This document shows positions 6,514-11,758 of a stretch of DNA of 11,758 bases, piece by piece. Below the pieces are notes generated by a model. That model searched no databases, was not told the origin of the DNA, and saw only the letters and a list, made by a program, of their open reading frames with translations. The stretch is from positions 1-11,758 of the forward strand of contig JACRKM010000160.1 in assembly GCA_016219765.1 (NCBI GenBank). The letters run 5' to 3'. Every line of letters starts with the position of its first letter. The first letter of the stretch is position 1. The position numbers were made by a program, and so were the translations under genes. Source of the DNA: Candidatus Woesearchaeota archaeon (GTDB lineage Archaea; Nanobdellota; Nanobdellia; Woesearchaeales; UBA11576).

Positions 6514-6672
6514 ATGACACAAGAACTGCCACATATGATAAATTTATCACAAAGATTTTTTACAAGAACTGGTTTATTAGCTCAAACATCACATTATAAG
6601 AACATTACATTGAAACAGTATATTATAGAAACATTATATTATAAGAAGCTATTGCGGAAATGGGCTCTGTAG
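6514..6672 (+). CDS. Small ORF whose stop codon was replaced by element B
   Basis: 52 codons starting MTQELPHMINLSQRFF and ending YYKKLLRKWAL, then TAG. The DNA is strongly AT-rich, where a frame this long is not expected often, and a TATA box lies at a plausible distance. The last three residues and the TAG come from the terminal repeat of element B (TGG GCT CTG TAG). With the element and one duplication copy removed, the frame would read AAA TGA, so the pre-insertion protein would be 49 aa ending LLRK. The sequence is basic, with aromatic residues, and has no recognised domain or membrane helix. It may be a genuine small protein, or chance. No neighbour suggests a role. Confidence 0.42.
   Translation: MTQELPHMINLSQRFFTRTGLLAQTSHYKNITLKQYIIETLYYKKLLRKWAL
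6654..6662. repeat. Target-site duplication, left side of element B
   Basis: GCGGAAATG precedes the terminal GGCTCTGTAG and is repeated exactly at 7172-7180. Confidence 0.9.
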
Positions 6673-6708
6673 AACGTCTTGACGAGCCGGCACCACGATG
6701 CTCGACGC

Positions 6709-6727
6709 ATAAGAGCATAGCTCTTAT
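6709..6727. repeat. Triloop hairpin in element B
   Basis: An 8-bp stem ATAAGAGC / GCTCTTAT encloses the loop ATA, 19 bp in all. AAGAGC recurs downstream (6733-6738) and could compete for the GCTCTT arm, as in copy A. Confidence 0.85.
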
Positions 6728-6888
6728 CATCTCAAGAGCGGGCACGCCTGCTGCGCGCCCACTGAGGTGAAGATCCAGATATCGTTTATACTCCATTGTG
6801 TTTTTCCTTGCGCTCACTCACCACCACGCCATGCTCGTGATACACACTGTGCTCTTTGATGACCGACATTCCCCGATGTGCCTTCCCC

Positions 6889-6909
6889 ATAAGGGAGTGC
6901 CTCCCTTAT
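6889..6909. repeat. Triloop hairpin in element B
   Basis: A perfect 9-bp stem ATAAGGGAG / CTCCCTTAT encloses the loop TGC. Copy A has one mismatch here. Confidence 0.85.
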
Positions 6910-6953
6910 TATCGAAAATCAAAGATTTTCGGAACATTCGGAATATCCGAATG
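6910..6953. repeat. 44-bp block unique to element B: two adjacent 19-bp triloop hairpins
   Basis: Hairpin one (6913-6931) is CGAAAATC / GATTTTCG around AAA. Hairpin two (6935-6953) is CATTCGGA / TCCGAATG around ATA. Copy A goes straight from the CTTAT of the preceding hairpin to CAACCCA, so this block was gained by B or lost by A as a unit. Confidence 0.85.
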
Positions 6954-7094
6954 CAACCCACCTCAAGGCAGGCATGAAGCCTGCCGAATACCGACGAGCT
7001 CTGTCCCCTTCGTCGTCCGATTGGAGCGAAGCGAAAATCGGACTTGAGATCGAGTGCCAGCGGATCGATGGCCGCTGGGGGCGTCCAACTTGTC
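6954..7094. repeat. Conserved hairpin core of element B
   Basis: Almost identical to 3142-3281. It contains GGCAGGC/GCCTGCC (6967-6985, again 19 bp), CGACGA/TCGTCG (6992-7015), GTCCGATT/AATCGGAC (7015-7043) with loop GGAGCGAAGCGAA, and CCAGCGG/CCGCTGG (7057-7078). The large loop contains GCGAAGC, known as an unusually stable DNA mini-hairpin sequence. Confidence 0.8.
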
Positions 7095-7171
7095 GGCGTG
7101 TTTCTGTGTCTTTCCATCTCTCGCAAAAGGGCGATGGTGGTGAGCGTGCCGGCGCTATTTTCTACAGAGCC

Positions 7172-7180
7172 GCGGAAATG
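7172..7180. repeat. Target-site duplication, right side of element B
   Basis: GCGGAAATG directly follows the terminal AGAGCC and is identical to 6654-6662. Confidence 0.9.
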
Positions 7181-7208
7181 AGAGTTTAGCTGAAATTATG
7201 AAATTTAC

Positions 7209-7226
7209 CAAAAACCTTTATAAAAG
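7209..7226 (+). promoter_or_regulatory. BRE/TATA promoter of metG
   Basis: AAAAACC followed by TTTATAAAAG is a strong archaeal BRE/TATA match. Its centre lies 25 nt before the GTG at 7247, predicting a leaderless transcript. The mobile element's duplication ends at 7180, 28 bp upstream, so the core promoter is intact. Confidence 0.75.
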
Positions 7227-7246
7227 CCGCCAATGTTTGTTCTGCC

Positions 7247-9307
7247 GTGAATCAGATGACGAAAACACAGAACAAAAAGCAAAGCGCAACGAAAATATCT
7301 GCCTCAAAGTCTTCTGCTAAAAAGTTGTCTCCACATTTCTATATAACAACCGCCATCGACTATCCAAACGCGAACCCGCACATGGGCCACGCGTACGAAA
7401 AGATCGTAGCTGATTCATATGCGCGCTGGATGAGACTCAAAGGCGCGAAGGTGCATTTCCTGACAGGACTTGACGAGCACGGAGTGAAGCTCCAGACAGC
7501 GGCAGAAGAAGAACACCTCGCGCCACAAGATTTTGTAGATGAAAAAGCAATCATATTCAAGGATTTCTGCAAAAAGCTTGCGATCAGTTATGATGATTTC
7601 ATCCGGACTACACAGCCTCGGCATGAGAAGGTCGCGCAGGAATTATTCAAGCAAGTGTTTGACCAGGGTGAGATCTACAAAGGATACTACGAAGGATATT
7701 ATTGCGTGCCCTGTGAAACATACTGGACACAAAAAGATCTTGTCGACGGTAACTGTGCAGAGTGCAAACGGCCGACGCAGTCACTCAAAGAAGAATCCTA
7801 CTTCTTTAAGATGAGCAAGTATCAGGACAGAATCATCAAGCATATCGAAAGCCATCCTGAATTCATCTTTCCTGAAAGCCGCCGCAATGAGATTCTTGCG
7901 CGGCTCAAAAAAGAACCGCTGCGCGACTTAAGCGTCTCACGCACGAGCTTTGAATGGGGAATTACTACACCAATCGATCCGACACACGTGATCTACGTCT
8001 GGTTTGATGCGCTCATCAATTATGTCAGCGCGGTCAAGGAGGCGCCGCTCAAGTTTAAGACTTTCTGGCCGGCAGACGTGCACGTGATCGGCAAAGACAT
8101 TTTGTGGTTCCACACAGTCATCTGGCCAGCGATCCTCTTTTCTGCCGGCATCGATCTTCCGCGCAGCGTGTACGTCCACGGATTCATCAATGACGAGAAT
8201 GGCGAGAAGATGAGCAAATCAAAAGGAAATGTCGTCGATCCGATGGCGGTTGTCGACAAGCATGGTGTGGATGCATTGCGGTATTACTTTCTTCGCGCCG
8301 TGCCCTCAGGGCAGGATGGGAACTTTTCAGAAAAAGAACTCGTTGCAAGATTTAATTGCGAACTTGCCGACACGCTCGGGAACCTGCTCTCCCGAGTCAC
8401 AAAACTCATCGAATCGTCGTGCAATGGAATACTGCACAATGCTGTGTACGCTGATGAGATCGATGTGAGCGCATCGATGAGGCAGGCAGATGAGCTGATG
8501 AGAACGCGCCACCACAACAGGGCGCTTGATGTCGTCTGGACAGAGCTGCACCGCTTGAATGCTTATGTGAATGCCAGACAACCATGGAAGATCAAAGGAG
8601 AAGAAGAGCGAAATGTGGTGCTGTATAACATTGCAGAAAACCTTCGCATTCTCTCCATAGCACTGTCTGCATTCATTCCAGATTCTGCTGCTGCACTTTT
8701 TACGCAGCTTGGCGCCGATGCGGAAAAACAGAATTTTGCTGCTGCAGAATTTGGCAAAGGCTCATTCAATATCAAGAAGGATCGCGCATTGCTCTTCCCA
8801 AAAATCGAGTACGCAGAAAAACGGCACTTCCCGTTAGACTTGCGCGTAGCCAAGATCGAGGAAGTAAAAGATCACCCCAATGCAGAAAAATTATTTGTGC
8901 TGCAGATTAATCTTGGAACAGAGAAACGGCAACTCGTTGCCGGGCTCAAACAATGGTACGCTAAAGAACGGCTGCTTGGAAAGCATCTCATCGTCCTATG
9001 TAACCTGAAAGCTGCTGCACTCCGCGGTGTTGAAAGCCAAGGCATGCTTCTCGCTGCTGACGATGAAAACACCGTTGCAGTGCTGGAAGCGCCCGAGTCA
9101 AAACCCGGGGATCGTGTCTTTGTTGAAGGATACGATACGCACGGGCCGTTCTCAACGATCGACTTGGAGGCATTTCGCAAAATCACCCTTAAAGCAAATC
9201 ATGAAAACCACATAACCTGTGTCGAGTACGGCAACGCCAGACTCAAAACGCATCGGGGCGAATACGTTAAAGTCCAGCACGTGAGTGCGGGGGCAAAGGT
9301 GCGGTGA
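7247..9307 (+). CDS. metG: Methionyl-tRNA synthetase with C-terminal tRNA-binding OB domain
   Basis: 686 aa charging tRNA-Met in the cytoplasm. After a Lys/Ser-rich tail of ~27 residues, the class I Rossmann domain carries HMGH (45-48) and the KMSKS loop (321-325). A zinc knuckle uses C153, C156, C170 and C173 (CVPC...CAEC). The single-knuckle, compact connective domain resembles the bacterial-type enzyme more than the two-knuckle form common in archaea and eukaryotes. The anticodon-binding helical bundle follows (~365-520, with NARQPWK). Residues ~527-628 form an EMAPII/Trbp111-like OB domain (DLRVAKIEEV, HPNAEKL, NLKAAALRGVESQGM). About 55 further residues (to KVR) extend past the usual end and are unrecognised. 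TATA spacing favours the GTG at 7247; an in-frame ATG at 7256 is the alternative. Confidence 0.97.
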   Translation: MNQMTKTQNKKQSATKISASKSSAKKLSPHFYITTAIDYPNANPHMGHAYEKIVADSYARWMRLKGAKVHFLTGLDEHGVKLQTAAEEEHLAPQDFVDEKAIIFKDFCKKLAISYDDFIRTTQPRHEKVAQELFKQVFDQGEIYKGYYEGYYCVPCETYWTQKDLVDGNCAECKRPTQSLKEESYFFKMSKYQDRIIKHIESHPEFIFPESRRNEILARLKKEPLRDLSVSRTSFEWGITTPIDPTHVIYVWFDALINYVSAVKEAPLKFKTFWPADVHVIGKDILWFHTVIWPAILFSAGIDLPRSVYVHGFINDENGEKMSKSKGNVVDPMAVVDKHGVDALRYYFLRAVPSGQDGNFSEKELVARFNCELADTLGNLLSRVTKLIESSCNGILHNAVYADEIDVSASMRQADELMRTRHHNRALDVVWTELHRLNAYVNARQPWKIKGEEERNVVLYNIAENLRILSIALSAFIPDSAAALFTQLGADAEKQNFAAAEFGKGSFNIKKDRALLFPKIEYAEKRHFPLDLRVAKIEEVKDHPNAEKLFVLQINLGTEKRQLVAGLKQWYAKERLLGKHLIVLCNLKAAALRGVESQGMLLAADDENTVAVLEAPESKPGDRVFVEGYDTHGPFSTIDLEAFRKITLKANHENHITCVEYGNARLKTHRGEYVKVQHVSAGAKVR

Positions 9308-9335
9308 AGTCTTGAACCGCGTTTAGAATTTTGAC

Positions 9336-9431
9336 TTAAACAAATTTTATCGCTAAAACTGTAATTGCCACCATCGTCACTATCGCAACCATGAGGGTTA
9401 TCAAAAGTCCTGCTTTGTTTGCTTTATTCAT
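9336..9431 (-). CDS. 31-aa single-membrane-helix peptide
   Basis: An ATG at 9431 opens MNKANKAGLLITLMVAIVT and continues through a hydrophobic stretch to AIKFV and TAA. It is a short basic N-terminus followed by one membrane helix of about 22 residues. It starts 21 nt after the stop of the membrane-anchored 243-aa protein, with a weak AAGGA about 6 nt before the ATG, so the two probably form an operon. The N-terminal layout (MN plus polar residues, then a hydrophobic helix) resembles that of the 243-aa protein. No family is recognised; a small membrane partner is a guess. Confidence 0.55.
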   Translation of the reverse strand: MNKANKAGLLITLMVAIVTMVAITVLAIKFV

Positions 9432-9452
9432 TGTTATCCTTATCTCATCGTT

Positions 9453-10184
9453 TTAGCTTCTTGCCATTTTGCTGATAGACGTTGAAGTTACATCCTGCTT
9501 TGTGATAAGAGTAGAATCCTGCGCTGTGAGCGCGGTTGGGGCATCGATGTTGGTAACTTCCAATACTGTCGTGTCGATGCCTGCCGAGCCCGAGCTCACT
9601 ACATCAAGACCGGTCGCAAGTGTTCGAATAGTCAGCGTCGTGGCATCGCTGTCTATATTACCTACTCCCAGATTTGTCACCGTATCGCCTTTTTTTCTGT
9701 CAATAAGCAAATGGCGTTGACTATCGATAACAAAACGTGTTAATTCCCTTTTTTCCTTATCGATCTGTATAATTGTAAATGTATTATCTATCACGTCTGG
9801 AAGAGCAACAAGTGTCTCAGGTGAATCGGACGAGATTACCATGTCCCCGTGCTCAACAGCATTAACGATATCGATTCTGTTCATTATAATGCTGATTTCC
9901 TGAGCAGTGAGTGCCTTTCCTTTTTCTTTGTCAACAAGCGTTTTCAAAGTCGTCAAATCTTGCTTTGCAAGCGCTTTGAGGAATAAAATGCCTGATACTG
10001 CTGTGGAATCTTTGCTTGCTGTACCCACACCCGCGTCACCCCTGAGCCTCGCTGCCAGGGCCTGCCCTGCAGCAGTTTCTGCAGAGGTGCCAGCTGTTCC
10101 GCTGCGCATGCCAAAAAAAGCCATCGCTACAATACCCACGACCGCAATAATAGCAAGAATCCACAATCCAGAACGATCATTCAT
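9453..10184 (-). CDS. Membrane-anchored protein of unknown function (243 aa)
   Basis: Residues 7-26 (LWILAIIAVVGIVAMAFFG) form one hydrophobic helix after MNDRSG, and no signal-peptidase site is obvious, so it is probably an N-terminal anchor with the rest outside the cell. A Gly/Ala/Thr-rich linker follows (27-60). A compact region (~65-175) with alternating beta and charged segments (SGILFLKALAKQDL, RFVIDSQRHLLIDRKKGD) precedes a Ser/Thr/Val-rich tail that looks like beta repeats or a glycosylatable stalk. I do not recognise a family. AGGTGACC lies 4 nt before the ATG, and a TATA element sits at 10236-10245. The 31-aa peptide gene follows. Confidence 0.7.
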   Translation of the reverse strand: MNDRSGLWILAIIAVVGIVAMAFFGMRSGTAGTSAETAAGQALAARLRGDAGVGTASKDSTAVSGILFLKALAKQDLTTLKTLVDKEKGKALTAQEISIIMNRIDIVNAVEHGDMVISSDSPETLVALPDVIDNTFTIIQIDKEKRELTRFVIDSQRHLLIDRKKGDTVTNLGVGNIDSDATTLTIRTLATGLDVVSSGSAGIDTTVLEVTNIDAPTALTAQDSTLITKQDVTSTSISKMARS

Positions 10185-10188
10185 ACAA

Positions 10189-10196
10189 GGTCACCT
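10189..10196 (-). promoter_or_regulatory. Shine-Dalgarno site of the 243-aa membrane protein gene
   Basis: AGGTGACC on the minus strand ends 4 nt before the ATG at 10184 and fixes that start. Confidence 0.75.
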
Positions 10197-10235
10197 CTTT
10201 TAAACCAGCCTCTGATTGTTTTGCAGACGTGATTA

Positions 10236-10270
10236 TTATTAATACTTTATTCTAACTGGCCAGTAGTTAG
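10236..10270 (-). promoter_or_regulatory. TATA element with an upstream palindrome
   Basis: TATTAATAAT (minus strand, 10236-10245) predicts a start near 10215 and a leader of about 31 nt that includes the SD site. Immediately upstream, ACTGGCCAGT (10255-10264) is a perfect 10-bp palindrome nested beside CTAACT...AGTTAG (10252-10270). This is where an archaeal activator or repressor could bind. The remainder of the gap to 10340 shows nothing else. Confidence 0.45.
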
Positions 10271-10333
10271 TCAGTAGCTATTTAATCATAAGAAGGTTGG
10301 CAATCCATTGCGTAGCTGGGGATAATCATCACA

Positions 10334-10365
10334 AAAAGAAAGAAGTGTAAAAAATCCTGAAAAAA
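10334..10365 (-). terminator. T-rich terminator after the 308-aa gene
   Basis: On the minus strand two T6 runs (10360-10365 and 10349-10354) and a T5 run follow directly after the stop codon, without a hairpin. This is the usual archaeal intrinsic terminator form. Confidence 0.6.
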
Positions 10366-11292
10366 TTACTGGTATCGCGCTCTCACTTTTTCTTCAAAAG
10401 CAGCCCATGCTGCAGGCGCAACAAAATCTTTTGCGTCTGCAAGCAGCTCATCTATTGTTGGACCAGTTCGTGCACTTGCCCTAGCACTCTCCACATTTCC
10501 GCGCGGCACTTTGCGCACGCTAACTTGCGCCAGCACCTCCGGCGCTACCCCGAAGAAACGGCCGCCGTAGTAGAGGTGGCTGTAGCCATCGAGGCCAATG
10601 TCCTCAACGTGGCCAAGAAACAACAGGCGCCCCTGAGATTGTTCAATGTCCACGTCACCAAATCGATGCCAGTTTCCTAATTTCTTTGAATCATACACTC
10701 GCTTTGCTTTATCGAGGAATGCTTTTGCCTGTTCAACTCCACCAGCACGAACAATAACTAAAGGATTATCATATAATTTGTCGATCAATTGATAGCCTGG
10801 ATAAGTTTTTTGTGCTGTTTCAAAATCCATAACAACGGCGCATCTTAGCGGCAAATCTTTTACACCCTTCTTTAAATCCGAGAATGAATATACTGGAAGT
10901 TGAGTTCCGTCTGGTAATTTTCCTTCAACAACATCCTTAAATTCTTGAGCAGTAAACTTTGCAACACATGGAAGCATTGATTGTTCTTTGTATTCTTTTG
11001 CAATTCGTTCTGGGGTGCTTAATACGCCTCCGCCATGAACTGTAACAAGAACAGCTGAACCTGCTGGGGTTCTTCCTACATTTTCTTCTGATAATGCTGT
11101 AAAGTATTTAGTCCACAGTTCATTATCCGCTGGAGAAATAACACGTCCCCGCAATAATTCCGGCATTGATGCAACATGTCCGCCATTCTGAGCATAGTAC
11201 TGTGCTTCTACTAAAGCGCGCAGTAAATCTGTATAGTAAAATGATTTGCCTTTCTTTGTAACCTTGACTTTCTGATCCAAAATTATTGCCAT
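10366..11292 (-). CDS. Unknown 308-aa protein with a base-composition switch
   Basis: No recognised family. The protein is soluble-looking, without signal or membrane helix. The N-terminal part contains FYYTDLLRALVEAQYYAQNGG and AVLVTVHGGGVLSTPE, the middle LPLRCAVVMDFETAQ, and the C-terminal part GRLLFLGHVEDIGLDGYSHLYYGGRFFGVAPE followed by a helical tail ending EEKVRARYQ. AGAGGTGC about 7 nt before the ATG is a good SD site. The gene is single, with a T-rich terminator behind it. By eye, bases 10366-10690 (the C-terminal third) are clearly richer in G+C, with GCG/CGC codons, than 10700-11290, which is AT-rich. The whole frame is nevertheless continuous, so it is a real gene with mosaic composition, perhaps from recombination. 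Confidence 0.75.
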   Translation of the reverse strand: MAIILDQKVKVTKKGKSFYYTDLLRALVEAQYYAQNGGHVASMPELLRGRVISPADNELWTKYFTALSEENVGRTPAGSAVLVTVHGGGVLSTPERIAKEYKEQSMLPCVAKFTAQEFKDVVEGKLPDGTQLPVYSFSDLKKGVKDLPLRCAVVMDFETAQKTYPGYQLIDKLYDNPLVIVRAGGVEQAKAFLDKAKRVYDSKKLGNWHRFGDVDIEQSQGRLLFLGHVEDIGLDGYSHLYYGGRFFGVAPEVLAQVSVRKVPRGNVESARASARTGPTIDELLADAKDFVAPAAWAAFEEKVRARYQ

Positions 11293-11297
11293 TTTAA

Positions 11298-11305
11298 TGC
11301 ACCTC
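11298..11305 (-). promoter_or_regulatory. Shine-Dalgarno site of the 308-aa gene
   Basis: AGAGGTGC on the minus strand precedes the ATG at 11292 and supports it. AT-rich runs at about 11317-11326 and 11353-11366 are TATA candidates, but neither is convincing. Confidence 0.55.
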
Positions 11306-11369
11306 TATGAAACTGAATAATTTTCGCGTGTCATGACGTTGTCTCATCTTCTCCTTAATAATTTTTTCC

Positions 11370-11595
11370 TTAATCGGCGTTATTGAAAAGCTCGGCCAGC
11401 ACAATCAGCACCGCCGCCTCGCCAAATTCGGTAATTTCTTGCAGTTGAATGATCCGCCGCGGACACACCAATCCTGCGACTCGCGACATCCCTACAGCGT
11501 AGATGTGGTCACTATCGTTTCCACACCTCTGCGAGGTATACGCTGGCAACATCAGGCGACATTCGGTCACCTACAATATATACGACAGAAATCAT
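11370..11595 (-). pseudogene. Small ORF apparently frameshifted at tandem stops
   Basis: An ATG at 11595 opens 27 codons (MISVVYIVGDRMSPDV...LAEVWKR) that end in adjacent TAG and TGA codons at 11509-11514. Skipping one base there gives a further 47 codons (SDHIYAVGMSRVAGLVCPRR...LAELFNNAD) to a TAA at 11370. The two halves join into a 74-aa sequence of even, protein-like composition, so a decayed gene, a sequencing error or a recoding site is possible. No family is recognised. The same DNA also folds well (CAGCGTA/TACGCTG around two smaller hairpins, 11495-11545), so part of it may be RNA instead. Confidence 0.28.
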
Positions 11596-11597
11596 TT

Positions 11598-11690
11598 TTG
11601 GACCCCTGTCGCTCGCCGACGCGAGGCCAGTTTCCTGCAGTCAGACGCCTTGCTCCATTGCCGGAGCGTCGCCGCCAGACAGGTTTCCCT
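11598..11690 (-). ncRNA. Hairpin-rich segment, candidate structured RNA or leader
   Basis: On the minus strand CCTGTC and GACAGG (11678-11683 with 11605-11610) close a multibranch fold. It contains GCTCC/GGAGC (52-56 and 63-67 of 11600) extended by a GAC/GTC pair, a CAG-GAAA-CTG tetraloop hairpin (11628-11637) and CTCGC/GCGAG around a 4-nt loop (11612-11625). A TATA-like CGAAATATACC at 11707-11717 would start transcription near 11688, just at the fold. I could not match it to RNase P, SRP, TPP, cobalamin or fluoride RNA signatures. Confidence 0.3.
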
Positions 11691-11706
11691 CAAAATAGAC
11701 CCGTCA

Positions 11707-11717
11707 GGTATATTTCG
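11707..11717 (-). promoter_or_regulatory. TATA-like element upstream of the hairpin-rich segment
   Basis: CGAAATATACC on the minus strand is placed about 25 nt before the predicted fold. From here to the window end (11758) I see nothing else beyond a short GCTCGCTGCTGCGAG hairpin (11728-11742). Confidence 0.3.
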
Positions 11718-11758
11718 TGGGTGACCTCGCAGCAGCGAGCGTCGCCCGATCTTGCCAG

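Larger units (their letters stand above)
6663..7171. mobile_element. Non-autonomous inverted-repeat element, copy B (509 bp)
   Basis: Both ends read GGCTCTGTAGAA inwards (12 of 12), followed by an inner GCCGGCAC block in each. A perfect 9-bp duplication flanks it. It is collinear with copy A but carries a unique 44-bp insert (6910-6953) and diverged stretches at 6764-6819 and 6843-6864. Near the right end GGTGGTGAG can pair with CTCACCACC around 6817-6825, closing most of the interior into one large fold. No transposase frame is present. It lies between the small ORF and metG, ending upstream of the metG promoter, so metG expression may be spared. Confidence 0.9.

Noticed and set aside
6500..6660. 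AT-rich ACATTATA-like short repeats as a replication origin or iteron array
   Set aside because: The repeats are irregular and lie within the small open frame. No origin-binding boxes or initiator gene are nearby.
6909..6985. CRISPR-like array, because of regularly sized repeats
   Set aside because: The units are different hairpins of similar length, not copies of one repeat with spacers.
6974..7189. Plus-strand frame MKPAEYRR... shared by both elements as a small conserved protein
   Set aside because: About 36 codons are shared only because the DNA is nearly identical. A one-base indel then gives different C-termini, and there is no promoter or SD site at the right place.
11503..11724. 73-codon plus-strand frame at the right end
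   Set aside because: It has no promoter or SD site, looks like random translation of a hairpin-rich stretch, and reads antisense to the better minus-strand candidate.
11480..11758. RNase P RNA on the minus strand, prompted by GGAGCAAGGC and GGGAAACC
   Set aside because: The conserved 5' GAGGAAAGTC and 3' ACAGAA/GGCTTA blocks are missing, and the hairpin order does not fit.

Overview
The window looks archaeal, and I think most likely a small-genome (DPANN-type) archaeon, although no rRNA is present to confirm that. The evidence is as follows. TATA boxes sit about 24-25 nt upstream of start codons for several genes, which fits leaderless mRNAs. Internal genes carry AGGTGA-type Shine-Dalgarno sites. 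T-runs follow some genes instead of long GC-rich terminators. The gene set (DHH phosphoesterase, zinc-ribbon protein, DegT-like aminotransferase, methionyl-tRNA synthetase with a C-terminal OB domain) fits as well.

Layout. The left edge may hold the first codons of a divergent gene (1-30, -). A (p)ppGpp-hydrolase-like HD protein (227-1186, +) converges on a two-gene operon read leftwards: a class I SAM methyltransferase (2340-2876) whose stop overlaps the start of a DHH/DHHA1 phosphoesterase (1198-2343). A DegT/StrS-like PLP enzyme (3404-4300, +) and a zinc-ribbon protein (4396-4809, +) follow. A 497-aa protein of unknown function with internally repeated helical units (4880-6373, -) comes next, then a 52-codon small ORF (6514-6672, +), metG (7247-9307, +), a 31-aa single-helix peptide and a membrane-anchored 243-aa protein (9336-9431 and 9453-10184, both -), and a 308-aa unknown protein (10366-11292, -). 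The right end (11370-11730) holds a hairpin-rich segment and a small ORF that appears frameshifted.

The most interesting content is a pair of related non-autonomous mobile elements, copy A (2911-3358, 448 bp) and copy B (6663-7171, 509 bp). Each has imperfect terminal inverted repeats starting GGCTCTGTAGAA and is flanked by a perfect 9-bp target duplication (ATCTGAACC for A, GCGGAAATG for B). Neither encodes a transposase. Their interiors are chains of short hairpins, several exactly 19 bp long, and copy B differs from A by a 44-bp block made of exactly two such hairpins. A 140-bp core is almost identical between the copies, yet the reading frames across it are broken by indels, which suggests constraint at the RNA or DNA level or recent spread.

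Both insertions have visible consequences. Copy A landed inside what looks like a bidirectional promoter and separates the methyltransferase-DHH operon from its TATA box by 457 bp. Copy B landed in the stop codon of the small ORF, replaces that stop with the TAG in its own terminal repeat, and stops 29-38 bp short of the metG promoter.
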